Shown here in pieces: positions 1 through 7,621 of a stretch of 30,134 nt of DNA. Where the stretch lies: the NCBI GenBank assembly GCA_035942035.1, contig DASZDK010000041.1, positions 1 to 30,134 on the forward strand. The letters run 5' to 3'. Below the pieces are notes generated by a model that was not told where the DNA came from, made no database searches, and was given only the letters and a program-made list of their open reading frames with translations. Within the stretch, counting starts at the first letter, position 1; each line of letters begins with the position of its first letter. Source of the stretch: JAHWJR01 sp035942035 (GTDB taxonomy: Bacteria > Actinomycetota > Acidimicrobiia > Acidimicrobiales > CADCSY01). A program made the position numbers and the translations under genes.

Positions 1-4
1 GCGC

Positions 5-847
5 CTACCGGCGGGTCGCCAGGTCGTAGACCCGCCGACGAGGGACCTCGTAGACCGACGCCACCTCGGCCACCGCGTCCCGGGTGGAGAGGCCGTCGGC
101 CCGCAGGCGGTGCAGGGCGCCGGACAGCTCGTCGTCGGTGGCGTCCGCCGGCGGCGGCGCCCCGTCGACCACGATCACGTACTCGCCCCGGGGCTCCACC
201 TCCTCGCTCCGGCGCACGGCGTCCTCGAGGACGCCGCGCCACGTCTCCTCGTGCAGCTTGGTGAGCTCGCGGCACACCGCCACCCGCCGGCGGGGGCCGA
301 GGGCGGAGGCGAGATCGGCCAGCGTCCGGCCCACGCGGTGGGGGGCCTCGTAGAGCACGATGGTGCGGCGTTCGCCGGCCAGGGCGGCCAGGCGCTCGTC
401 GCGGCCCGAGCCGCGGCGGGGCAGGAAGCCCTCGAACACGAAGCGCCCGGTGGCCAGCCCGCTGACGACCAGACCGGCCAGGGCGGCCGACGGCCCGGGG
501 ACCACCCGGACCTCGAACCCCTCGCTCGCCGCCGCCCGCACCAGCCGCTCACCAGGATCGGAGATGCCCGGCAGGCCGGCGTCGCTGGTGAGCGCCACCG
601 TGGCCCCGGCACGGAGGTGCTCCATGACCTTGGCCACCTGTCCGGCCTCGGTGTGGTCGTTGGCCACCAGCATCGAACGGGCAGGCACGCCGGCGGCCGA
701 GAACAGCTTGAGCGCCCGCCTGGTGTCCTCGCACACCACCAGATCAGCGCTGGCCAGCGCCTCCACCGCTCGGGGCGTGAGGTCGTCGAGGTTGCCGATG
801 GGCGTGCCCACCACCAGGAGGACGCCGGCCGAGCTCGCCACCGTCAC
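5..847 (-). CDS. rsmI: 16S rRNA (cytidine1402-2'-O)-methyltransferase RsmI
   Basis: About 280 residues, the usual family length. It transfers a methyl group from SAM to the 2'-O of C1402 in the decoding centre of 16S rRNA. The N-terminus carries the tetrapyrrole-methylase-fold signature VGTPIGNLDDLTPRA, followed by CEDTR and the SDAGLPGISDPGERLV segment typical of RsmI. I place the start at the GTG at 847. Its GTGA overlaps the stop of the upstream DUF192 gene by 4 bases, which indicates translational coupling. A longer reading of the same frame exists but its extra N-terminus is only the shadow of the DUF192 gene. It is the last gene of a ychF-DUF192-rsmI operon. The stop is a TAG at the very edge of the window. 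Confidence 0.95.
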   Translation of the reverse strand: MTVASSAGVLLVVGTPIGNLDDLTPRAVEALASADLVVCEDTRRALKLFSAAGVPARSMLVANDHTEAGQVAKVMEHLRAGATVALTSDAGLPGISDPGERLVRAAASEGFEVRVVPGPSAALAGLVVSGLATGRFVFEGFLPRRGSGRDERLAALAGERRTIVLYEAPHRVGRTLADLASALGPRRRVAVCRELTKLHEETWRGVLEDAVRRSEEVEPRGEYVIVVDGAPPPADATDDELSGALHRLRADGLSTRDAVAEVASVYEVPRRRVYDLATRR

Positions 848-1170
848 CGCACCTCCAGGCGGTCCCCGCGACGCAAGCGCCACCGTTCGAAGGCGCCGGC
901 CTCGGCCTCCAGCACGCAGCGGGCGTGCCAGCGAGGCAGCCCCAGGCGCCACCGACGCATGGTCACGGTGTCGAGCACGACCATGCCGGCGTCGCAGAAG
1001 GCCACGTCGAGGTCGAAGCGCATGCCCAGCGTGTGCACCGACCGCGCCGGGCGCAGGAGCATGGCGCCCTCGACGCCGTCGCGGCCGAGGAGCCCGCGGC
1101 TGCGGTCGGCCATCGACGTGGCCACCTCCAACGAGGCCAGCACCTCTTCGTCGCGCAGCAGCCACGGCAC
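844..1170 (-). CDS. DUF192 family protein
   Basis: 108 residues. It matches the DUF192 family, with SMADRSRGLLGRDGVEGAMLL followed by VHTLGMRFDLDVAFCD and a basic, valine-rich end. DUF192 proteins are small beta-rich proteins of unknown biochemical role, and many are exported. This one has no signal peptide and should be cytoplasmic. The GTG start at 1170 lies 16 bases after the ychF stop, and the end overlaps the rsmI start by 4 bases, so it sits inside a translation-related operon. I do not infer a function from that. Confidence 0.85.
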   Translation of the reverse strand: MPWLLRDEEVLASLEVATSMADRSRGLLGRDGVEGAMLLRPARSVHTLGMRFDLDVAFCDAGMVVLDTVTMRRWRLGLPRWHARCVLEAEAGAFERWRLRRGDRLEVR

Positions 1171-1186
1171 CGGCGGTCACCGGCTC

Positions 1187-2272
1187 TCAGACGTTGAAGC
1201 GGAACTCGAGCACGTCGCCGTCGGCGACCTCGTAGTCCTTGCCCTCGATCCGCAGCTTGCCCACCTCCCGCGCCTTGGCCCACGAACCCAGCTCGAGCAG
1301 CTCGTCCCAACGGATGCACTCGGCCTTGATGAAACCCCGCTCGAAGTCACCGTGGATGACCCCGGCGCACTGCGGGGCCTTGGCTCCGGCGCGGAACGTC
1401 CACGCCCGTGACTCCTTGTCCCCAGTGGTCAGGAACGTCCGCAGCCCGAGCAGCGACCGGGCCGCCCGCACCAGCCGGGGCAGCGCCCCTTCGCCCAGGC
1501 CCAGCTCGCTCAGCATCTCGGCCCGGTCGTCGCCGCCGAGCTGGGCGGTCTCGGCCTCGAGCTGCACGCACATGGGCAGCACCTCGACCGGCATGGCCGA
1601 TCCGGCGAACGCCTCGACCACCGGCGCCGCCAGCGCATCGGCCTCGTCGAGCTGGTCGTCGCCGATGTTGACCACGGCCAGCACCGGCTTGTTGGTGAGC
1701 AGGAACCACGGCCGCAGCACCGCTCGCTGCGCCGGCGACAGGCCGGAGCGGTAGAGGGGCGTGCCGTCGGCCAGGATCTCGTAGGCGGCGTCGAGCGCCT
1801 CCACCTCGGCCACCAGCGACTTGTCGAGCTTGGCCGTCTTGCGCCGGCGCTCGATCTTGCCCTCGATGCTCTCGAGGTCGGCCAGGGCCAGCTCCGTCTC
1901 GACGGTGGCCAGGTGCTCGAGCGGGTCGTGGGGGCCCACCACCTCGTCGTCGGCAAAGGCCCGCAGCACCAGCACGATGGCGTCCACCTCGCGGATGCCT
2001 CCCAGGAAGCGGTTGCCCAGGCCCTCTCCCTTGCTGGCCCCCTCGACCAACCCCCCGATGTCGACGAACTCCACGGTGGCGTGCACCACCTTGGCGCTGT
2101 TGGACATGGCCGCCAACCGGTCGAGCCGCTCGTCGGGCACCTTGGCCATCCCCACGTTGGGGTCGACGGTGGCGAACGGGTAGGCCGCCGCCAGCGCCTG
2201 GCTGCCCGAAAGGGCGTTGAACAGGGAGGACTTGCCGGCGTTGGGCAGGCCGACGAAGCCGAAGCGTTCCAC
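1187..2272 (-). CDS. ychF: Ribosome-binding ATPase YchF/OLA1 family
   Basis: 361 residues, close to the family's usual 363. The P-loop is GLPNAGKSS near residue 7 and the G3-like segment is DIGGLVEGASKGEGLGN. The specificity motif is NIGDD rather than NKxD, which fits the known ATP preference of YchF. A C-terminal TGS domain is visible (LRTFLTTGDKESRAWTFR through the IHGDFERGFIKAE segment). The start is the GTG at 2272, just before ERFGFVGLPNAGKS. A TACGGT box ends 6 bases upstream, so the message is probably leaderless. The longer frame upstream is proline/glycine-rich non-coding translation. It is first in the operon with DUF192 and rsmI and diverges from the PHP gene across 76 bases. Confidence 0.96.
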   Translation of the reverse strand: MERFGFVGLPNAGKSSLFNALSGSQALAAAYPFATVDPNVGMAKVPDERLDRLAAMSNSAKVVHATVEFVDIGGLVEGASKGEGLGNRFLGGIREVDAIVLVLRAFADDEVVGPHDPLEHLATVETELALADLESIEGKIERRRKTAKLDKSLVAEVEALDAAYEILADGTPLYRSGLSPAQRAVLRPWFLLTNKPVLAVVNIGDDQLDEADALAAPVVEAFAGSAMPVEVLPMCVQLEAETAQLGGDDRAEMLSELGLGEGALPRLVRAARSLLGLRTFLTTGDKESRAWTFRAGAKAPQCAGVIHGDFERGFIKAECIRWDELLELGSWAKAREVGKLRIEGKDYEVADGDVLEFRFNV

Positions 2273-2278
2273 CGCTCC

Positions 2279-2284
2279 ACCGTA
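2279..2284 (-). promoter_or_regulatory. -10 box of ychF (leaderless start)
   Basis: TACGGT on the minus strand, six bases before the ychF GTG. That spacing puts transcription initiation at or next to the start codon. There is no Shine-Dalgarno sequence. Confidence 0.55.
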
Positions 2285-2335
2285 CCGGCCGGGCCCACCC
2301 GTTCCCGGGGCCGCCGGGACCCGGGGCCCAGTCCC

Positions 2336-2341
2336 TACGCT
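2336..2341 (+). promoter_or_regulatory. -10 box of the HHH-PHP gene (leaderless start)
   Basis: TACGCT, seven bases before the GTG at 2349. It lies back to back with the ychF promoter in a 76-base divergent gap. Confidence 0.55.
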
Positions 2342-2348
2342 GCCGGAA

Positions 2349-3389
2349 GTGGACCCCGCCGGCGCCCTGGCGCGCATCGCCTACCTGCTCGACCGCAACG
2401 CCGCCTCGCCCTACCGGGCCCGGGCCTACCACCGTGCCGCCGAGACGGTGCGGGCGCTGCCTCCCGAGGAGCTGGAGGTGCGCTGGCGGGAAGGCCGGCT
2501 CAGCGAGCTCGAGCACCTCGGGCCCAAGACGGCGGCGGTGGTGGCCGAGGTGCTGGAGGGGCGCACGCCGGCGTACCTCGCCGACCTAGAGGCGACCACC
2601 GGCATCGACGCCGGCGCCGGCGCCGACCTGCTCGCCGCCCTGCGGGGCGACTGCCACACCCACTCCACCTGGAGCGACGGGGGGGCCGACATCGCCACCA
2701 TGGCCCGGGCCGCCCGGGCGCTCGGGCACGAGTACGTCGTGCTCACCGACCACTCCCCCCGGCTGCGGGTGGCCAACGGCCTGAGCCCGGAACGCCTCCG
2801 CCTCCAGCTCGACGAGGTTGCAGCGGTCAACGATGAGCTGGCGGCCGAGGCCGAGTCCGGTGTTGCCCCCGCCTTTCGCATCCTGACCGGCATCGAGGTC
2901 GACATCCTCGACGACGGGACGCTCGACCAGCAGGACGAGCTCCTCGCTCGCCTCGACCTGGTGGTGGCCAGCGTCCACTCCAAGTTGCGGATGGACGAGC
3001 GGGCCATGACCCGGCGCATGGCCACGGCGGTGGCCAACCCTCACGTCGACGTGCTCGGCCACTGCACCGGCCGCCTGGTGGTGGGCAAGGGCCGCCCCGA
3101 GTCGAACTTCGACGCCGAGCTCGTCTTCCACGCCTGCCAGCGCTTCGACACCGCGGTGGAGATCAACTGCCGCCCGGAGCGGCTGGACCCGCCCCGCCGG
3201 CTGCTGGCGCTGGCCGCCGAGGCCGGCTGCCGCTTCGCCATCGACACCGACGCCCACGCTCCCGGCCAGCTCGAGTGGCAGCCCTACGGCGCCGAGCGGG
3301 CGGCGGCCGGCGGGATCGGCCCCGAGCGGGTGGTCAACACCGCCGGCGCCGACGATCTCCTGGCCTGGACCGCCTCCCACCAGCACTGA
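2349..3389 (+). CDS. PHP-domain metallo-phosphoesterase with N-terminal PolX-type helix-hairpin-helix
   Basis: 346 residues. Residues about 3-80 resemble the DNA-binding 8-kDa/HHH part of family X DNA polymerases (ALARIAYLLDRN, YRARAYHRAAETVR, LEHLGPKTAAVVAEVLEGR). Residues about 100-335 form a PHP domain with a full-looking set of metal ligands: DCHTHS, WSDG, GIEVD, SVHSKLR, LGHCTG and DTDAH. The polymerase palm that separates these two parts in bacterial PolX is absent. It may act as a DNA-related phosphatase or nuclease, or as a histidinol-phosphatase-like enzyme; the sequence alone does not say which. The GTG at 2349 is chosen because a TACGCT box ends 7 bases upstream and the longer frame overlaps ychF antisense. 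Confidence 0.88.
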   Translation: MDPAGALARIAYLLDRNAASPYRARAYHRAAETVRALPPEELEVRWREGRLSELEHLGPKTAAVVAEVLEGRTPAYLADLEATTGIDAGAGADLLAALRGDCHTHSTWSDGGADIATMARAARALGHEYVVLTDHSPRLRVANGLSPERLRLQLDEVAAVNDELAAEAESGVAPAFRILTGIEVDILDDGTLDQQDELLARLDLVVASVHSKLRMDERAMTRRMATAVANPHVDVLGHCTGRLVVGKGRPESNFDAELVFHACQRFDTAVEINCRPERLDPPRRLLALAAEAGCRFAIDTDAHAPGQLEWQPYGAERAAAGGIGPERVVNTAGADDLLAWTASHQH

Positions 3390-3424
3390 TGATGCCCAAA
3401 GGAGGTGGCGAAGGCGGCTCCGGC

Positions 3425-3430
3425 TAGCCT
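3425..3430 (+). promoter_or_regulatory. -10 box of the bL37-like gene
   Basis: TAGCCT, eight bases before the ATG at 3439. A near-perfect Shine-Dalgarno sequence (AAAGGAGGT, 3398-3406) lies too far upstream, about 32 bases, to serve that ATG. Confidence 0.45.
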
Positions 3431-3438
3431 CGCCCGCC

Positions 3439-3522
3439 ATGTCCAAGAAGACGAACAAGCGCAAGAACAAGGCCCGTAGCTCCAAAGCCAACCACGGCAC
3501 CAAGCCCAACGCCGGCCGGTAA
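3439..3522 (+). CDS. bL37-like ribosomal micro-protein (27 aa)
   Basis: A 27-residue, very basic protein beginning MSKKTNKRKNKARS and ending KANHGTKPNAGR. From memory, actinobacterial large-subunit protein bL37 (described in mycobacterial ribosome structures, about 24 residues) is an Arg/Lys-rich peptide ending in a conserved ANHGKRPN-type tail. The KANHGTKPNA end matches that pattern. It would bind 23S rRNA in the 50S subunit. The gene lies 49 bases after the PHP stop and 7 bases before the prolyl oligopeptidase start. It is easily missed because of its length. The two-residue GR extension after PNA and the Thr in place of Lys are differences from the sequences I recall. Confidence 0.75.
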   Translation: MSKKTNKRKNKARSSKANHGTKPNAGR

Positions 3523-3529
3523 CCCCACC

Positions 3530-5626
3530 GTGCGCGTGGCGCCGGCACCGCCGGCCCGCGTCGGCCGGGTGGTCGACGTGCTCCACGGCGTTGACGTCGC
3601 CGACCCGTACCGGTGGTTGGAGGACGGTGACAGCGCCGAGACCCGAGCCTGGGTCGATGCCCAGAACCAGCGGACGCGCACCGCCCTCGACGCCCTCCCG
3701 GCGCGGGCCGAGCTTCGCCGGCGCCTCGAGCAACTCCTCCGGGTGACGGTCACCACCTCGCCCACGCTCGCCGGCGACCGCGTCTTCACCCGCGAGCGGG
3801 GAGGCGAGCGTGACCAGGCCGTGCTGGTGGTCCGCTCCGCCTTCGACCGCCACGAGCCAGCCCGCACCCTGGTCGACCCCGCCGCCGGTGCCGGCGACGC
3901 CACCGTCGCCCTCGACTGGTTCCACCCCTCCCCCGACGGGCGCCTGGTGGCCTACGGCACCTCGGAGGGGGGTGACGAGCGCAGCACGCTTCGGGTGCTC
4001 GACGCCGGCACCGGAGCCTCCCTCGGGGACGTCATCCCCCACACCCGGGCCGCGAGCGTGGCGTGGCTGCCCGACGGCTCGGCCTTCGCCTACACCCGCT
4101 ACCCCGACCCGGCCACGGTGGGCGAGGACGAGGCCGGTTACCACCGGTGGGTGTGGTGGCACGTGCTCGGTGACGACCCCGCAACCGACGAGCTGGTGTG
4201 GGGCGGCGACGACCTGCCGGACAAGACCGCCTGGCCCAACGTCTCGCTGAGCCCCGACGGGCGCTGGCTGCTCGTGCACGTGTCGCTGGGCTGGAGCCGG
4301 GTCGACGTGCACCTGGTCGACCGGGCCACCGGCGAGCGGACGGTGGTGGTCGAGGGAGAGGAGGCGGTGACGTCGCTGCAAGTGGTGGGCGACCGCCTCT
4401 ACGGCGACACCACGCTGGGCGCTCCTCGGGGCCGGGTGGTCACCGCCCACGTGGCCGACCCGTCGGCGCCCCGCTGGGCGACGCTGGTCCCGGAGAGCAA
4501 CGCCGTGATCGAGGGAACGGTCGTCGCCGGCCCCTCGCTGCTGGTGGCGTCCACCCGGGTCGCCGTGGCCACCCTCCACCGCTACCACCTCGACGGCCCC
4601 GGCCAGCCGGAGGGCGCCGAGGTGCCCCTTCCGGGCATCGGCGCCCTCGCCGGCCTGGACGCCGACCCCGGCGGCGAGCGAGCCTTCGTGGCCTTCGGCT
4701 CGTTCACCCGTCCTCCCTCCCTCCTGCGGTGGGAGCCGGACGGCCTCGAGCCTTGGGGCGGCGGTGGCGGTGGCGGTGGCGACGTCGCCGGCGGGCCTGA
4801 CCCGGACGCCTACATGGTGGAGCAGGTCGTGTACGCCTCGACCGACGGCACGGAAGTCCCCATGTTCCTGGTACGCCGGGGCGACGTTCGCCCCACACCG
4901 GACACGCCGGTGGTGCTGACCGGCTACGGAGGCTTCGCCATCGCCAACGGACCGGGCTGGTCGCCCACGGCGGTGGCGGTAGCCGACGCCGGCGGGATCT
5001 ACGCCGTGGCCGGCATCCGCGGCGGCTCGGAGCACGGCGAGGACTGGCACCGGGCGGGCATGGGCGCCCGCAAGCAGCAGTCGTTCGACGACTTCTTGGC
5101 CGCCGCCGACTGGTTGGTGGCCGAGGGCCTGACCTCCCGCGATCGCCTGGCCATCCGCGGCGGCAGCAACGGGGGGCTCCTCGTGGGCGCTGCCCTCACC
5201 CAACGGCCGGAGGTGTGCCGGGCGGTGCACTGCGCCGTGCCCCTGCTCGACATGGTCCGATTCCCCCGCTTCCTCATCGCCCGCCTCTGGGTGCACGAGT
5301 ACGGCGACCCGGAGCGCCGCGATGACTTCGCCTGGCTGCATGGCTGGTCGCCGTATCACCGGGTCGTCGACGGCACCTGCTACCCGGCCGTGCTGATCAC
5401 CACCGCCGAGAGCGACAGCCGGGTCGATCCCTGCCACGCCCGGAAGTTCGCCGCCCGGCTCCAGCGGGCGACCTCCTGCGGCGACGACCATCCGGTGCTG
5501 CTGCGGGTCGAGCCCCGCGCCGGGCACGGACAGGGCAAGCCGGTGGGCAAGCAGGCCGACGAGACGGCCGACGTCCTGGCCTTCCTGTTCGACCAGATCG
5601 GCGTGGAGGTCCACGCCACGGGGTAA
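3530..5626 (+). CDS. Prolyl oligopeptidase family serine peptidase (S9A)
   Basis: 698 residues, the full length of the family. It cleaves after proline in short peptides, most likely in the cytoplasm, as there is no signal peptide. The N-terminus has the DPYRWLEDGDSAETRAWVDAQN signature, a seven-bladed propeller follows, and the C-terminal alpha/beta-hydrolase domain carries GYGGF, RGGSEHGEDWHRAG and the triad: Ser546 in GGSNGGLL, Asp629 in ESDSRVDP, His666 in RAGHGQGK. A run of eight glycines near residue 411 (bases about 4756-4780) lies between propeller and hydrolase and is encoded by a GGC/GGT repeat. The GTG start at 3530 is 7 bases after the bL37-like stop, and topoisomerase IB follows after 11 bases, so they are probably co-transcribed. 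Confidence 0.93.
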   Translation: MRVAPAPPARVGRVVDVLHGVDVADPYRWLEDGDSAETRAWVDAQNQRTRTALDALPARAELRRRLEQLLRVTVTTSPTLAGDRVFTRERGGERDQAVLVVRSAFDRHEPARTLVDPAAGAGDATVALDWFHPSPDGRLVAYGTSEGGDERSTLRVLDAGTGASLGDVIPHTRAASVAWLPDGSAFAYTRYPDPATVGEDEAGYHRWVWWHVLGDDPATDELVWGGDDLPDKTAWPNVSLSPDGRWLLVHVSLGWSRVDVHLVDRATGERTVVVEGEEAVTSLQVVGDRLYGDTTLGAPRGRVVTAHVADPSAPRWATLVPESNAVIEGTVVAGPSLLVASTRVAVATLHRYHLDGPGQPEGAEVPLPGIGALAGLDADPGGERAFVAFGSFTRPPSLLRWEPDGLEPWGGGGGGGGDVAGGPDPDAYMVEQVVYASTDGTEVPMFLVRRGDVRPTPDTPVVLTGYGGFAIANGPGWSPTAVAVADAGGIYAVAGIRGGSEHGEDWHRAGMGARKQQSFDDFLAAADWLVAEGLTSRDRLAIRGGSNGGLLVGAALTQRPEVCRAVHCAVPLLDMVRFPRFLIARLWVHEYGDPERRDDFAWLHGWSPYHRVVDGTCYPAVLITTAESDSRVDPCHARKFAARLQRATSCGDDHPVLLRVEPRAGHGQGKPVGKQADETADVLAFLFDQIGVEVHATG
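4756..4780 (+). repeat. Short GGC/GGT triplet repeat coding for polyglycine
   Basis: A run of GGN codons giving eight glycines in the linker between the propeller and the hydrolase of prolyl oligopeptidase. It is a likely slippage site, though changes would keep the frame only in steps of three. Confidence 0.7.
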
Positions 5627-5637
5627 CGGTCCGTGCC

Positions 5638-6690
5638 GTGGCGGTCACCGACGATGCGATGTGCGCCGCCGAGGACGCGGGGCTGCGCTACGTCTCCGAC
5701 GCCGCTCCGGGTATCACCCGGCGGCGCCGGGGTCAGGGCTTCTCGTACCACCGCCCGGACGGCTCGCTTATCGACGACCCCGCCCAACGGGCCCGCATCG
5801 AGGCCCTCGCCGTGCCGCCGGCGTGGACCGACGTGTGGATCTGCCCCCGCCCCGACGGCCACATCCAGGCGACCGGGCGCGACGACCGGGGACGCAAGCA
5901 GTACCGCTACCACCCCCGCTGGCGGGAGATCCGCGACGCCAACAAGTACGCCACCCTGCGGGACTTCGGCCGGATCCTGCCGGGCATCCGCGAGCAGGTC
6001 GAGGCCGACCTCCGCCGCCGGAACCTGCCGGAGGAGAAGGTGCTGGCGGCGGTGGTACGGCTGCTCGACCGGACCCTCATCCGCATCGGCAACGACGAGT
6101 ACGCCGACGCCAACGACTCCTACGGGCTGACCACCCTCCAGGACGACCACGCCACCATCGCCGGCGCCCGCCTGCGTCTGGAGTTCGAGGCCAAGAGCGG
6201 GGCGGAGTTCGACGTGGCGCTGCGAGACCGGCAGCTGGCCCGCATCGTCAAGCAGTGCCAGGACCTGCCCGGGGAGGACCTGTTCCAGTACGTCGACGGC
6301 GATCGGGTGGTCGACGTGAACTCGACCCACGTCAACGACTACCTCCGCCGGCTGACCGGGGGCTCCCACACGGCCAAGGACTTCCGGACCTGGGGCGGCA
6401 CCGTCGTGGCTGCCGAGACGCTGGTCGAGCTGGGCGGCTACCGCACGGTCAAGGAGGCCGACCACAACGTGCTCGTGGCCATCGACGTTGCCGCCGAACG
6501 CCTGAACAACACCCGCACCGTGTGCCGCAACTGCTACGTCCACCCCCGCATCCCCGAGTCGTACCGGGACGGGTCCCTCGACGACGCCTGGGGATCGTCT
6601 CGCACCACCGCCACCATGCGTCGGGGCGAGCGCACCGTGCTGAAGGTGCTGGAGGACGCCGGCGAGGCGACGACGCCCGCTTCTGGGTAA
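5638..6690 (+). CDS. DNA topoisomerase IB (poxvirus/bacterial type)
   Basis: 350 residues. It relaxes supercoiled DNA by a 3'-phosphotyrosyl nick. The N-terminal beta-rich domain has GQGFSYHRPDGSLIDDP, IEALAVPPAWTDVWICP and GRKQYRYHPRWREIRD. The catalytic domain has the active-site arginines in TLIRIGNDEYA and AKDFRTWGGT, and Tyr300 in CRNCYVHPRIPESY. The loop after YGLTTL reads QDDH and has no lysine; relatives have a basic residue (Lys or Arg) near here that acts as general acid, so this is worth checking. The GTG start lies 11 bases after the prolyl oligopeptidase stop. Confidence 0.93.
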   Translation: MAVTDDAMCAAEDAGLRYVSDAAPGITRRRRGQGFSYHRPDGSLIDDPAQRARIEALAVPPAWTDVWICPRPDGHIQATGRDDRGRKQYRYHPRWREIRDANKYATLRDFGRILPGIREQVEADLRRRNLPEEKVLAAVVRLLDRTLIRIGNDEYADANDSYGLTTLQDDHATIAGARLRLEFEAKSGAEFDVALRDRQLARIVKQCQDLPGEDLFQYVDGDRVVDVNSTHVNDYLRRLTGGSHTAKDFRTWGGTVVAAETLVELGGYRTVKEADHNVLVAIDVAAERLNNTRTVCRNCYVHPRIPESYRDGSLDDAWGSSRTTATMRRGERTVLKVLEDAGEATTPASG

Positions 6691-6714
6691 AGCTTGCGAC
6701 TCGAGGAGGTTCGC

Positions 6715-7602
6715 ATGACCCTGCCGAGGCCGGCGCTGCCCCGCTTGCTGGTGGCCGTCACCGCCGTGGTGGCCCTCTTGTTCCTGCCGGTGGCGCCCGA
6801 CGCGCTCGCCGGCGACACCGAGACCTACGTGGCCATGGGCGACTCCTACACCGCCGGCCCGGGTATCCCGCATCCGGTGCCGTACCCGTTGGGGTGCTGG
6901 CGATCGGACCGCAACTACCCGCACCTGGTCGGCCAGTCCCGGGGATCGCTCCTGCGGGACGTCAGCTGCAGCGGCGCCACCACCACCGACCTCGTCGCCC
7001 CGCAACCGGTCCTGGGCGGGCCCAACCCACCACAGCTGGACGCCCTGGACGCCGAGGTCGGCGTGGTCAGCCTCCAGATCGGCGGCAACGACATCGGCTT
7101 CGCCGAGATCATCCAGCGATGCACCGCCGTCGTGCCTCTGGGGACGCCGTGCCAGAGGTTCTACACCCGGGGAGGGATCGACGAGATCAGCCGGCGGATC
7201 ACGGAAACGGGGCCGAAGGTGGGCGCCGTGCTGGCCCAGGCCCAGCGGCGGTCGCCCGAGGCGCGGCTGTTCGTGCTCGGCTACCCCTCGATCCTCCCCG
7301 ACACGGGGCTGGGGTGCTGGCCGGTGATGCCCATCGCCCCCGGCGACGTGCCGTACCTGCGGGAGAAGCACAAGGAGCTCAACGCCATGCTCGCCACCCA
7401 GGCCGAGGCGGCCGGCGCAACCTACGTCGACCTCTACGGGCCGAGCGTGGGCCACGACGCCTGCCAGCTGCCGCGCACCAGGTGGGTGGAGCCTCTGGTC
7501 CCTCTCTCGCCGGCGGCCGCCTACCACCCCAACGCCCTCGGCATGCGACGCACGGCCGACATCCTGGTCGGCGCCCTCGCCCGTGAGGGCCTCGCACGCT
7601 GA
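6715..7602 (+). CDS. Secreted SGNH/GDSL-family lipase or esterase
   Basis: 295 residues with a clear signal peptide (basic start, hydrophobic core LLVAVTAVVALLFLPV, likely cleavage after DALA near residue 30). SGNH motifs: Ser44 in GDSYTAG, GGND at 123-126, and YHPN with catalytic His271. Six cysteines (GCW, VSCSG, QRC, TPC, GCW, DAC) suggest three disulfides, as in secreted actinobacterial SGNH lipases such as those of Streptomyces. It probably hydrolyses lipid or acyl esters outside the cell. ATG 6715 is preferred over an upstream TTG because GAGGAGG sits 5 bases before it. Confidence 0.9.
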   Translation: MTLPRPALPRLLVAVTAVVALLFLPVAPDALAGDTETYVAMGDSYTAGPGIPHPVPYPLGCWRSDRNYPHLVGQSRGSLLRDVSCSGATTTDLVAPQPVLGGPNPPQLDALDAEVGVVSLQIGGNDIGFAEIIQRCTAVVPLGTPCQRFYTRGGIDEISRRITETGPKVGAVLAQAQRRSPEARLFVLGYPSILPDTGLGCWPVMPIAPGDVPYLREKHKELNAMLATQAEAAGATYVDLYGPSVGHDACQLPRTRWVEPLVPLSPAAAYHPNALGMRRTADILVGALAREGLAR

Positions 7603-7608
7603 CCCAAT

Positions 7609-7614
7609 TACCCT
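7609..7614 (+). promoter_or_regulatory. -10 box of the 7622 gene (leaderless start)
   Basis: TACCCT, seven bases before the ATG at 7622 and just after the SGNH stop. No Shine-Dalgarno is present. Confidence 0.5.
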
Positions 7615-7621
7615 CGCGCCG

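Noticed and set aside
848..1180. N-terminal extension of RsmI to 391 residues
   Set aside because: The extra part is the arginine/glycine-rich shadow of the DUF192 gene in another frame; the GTG at 847 overlapping the DUF192 stop is the natural start.
3389..3427. A 12-codon frame overlapping the PHP stop and containing AAAGGAGGT
   Set aside because: Composed mostly of Gly with its ribosome site inside the frame; no sign of a real peptide. The purine tract is recorded as a separate observation.
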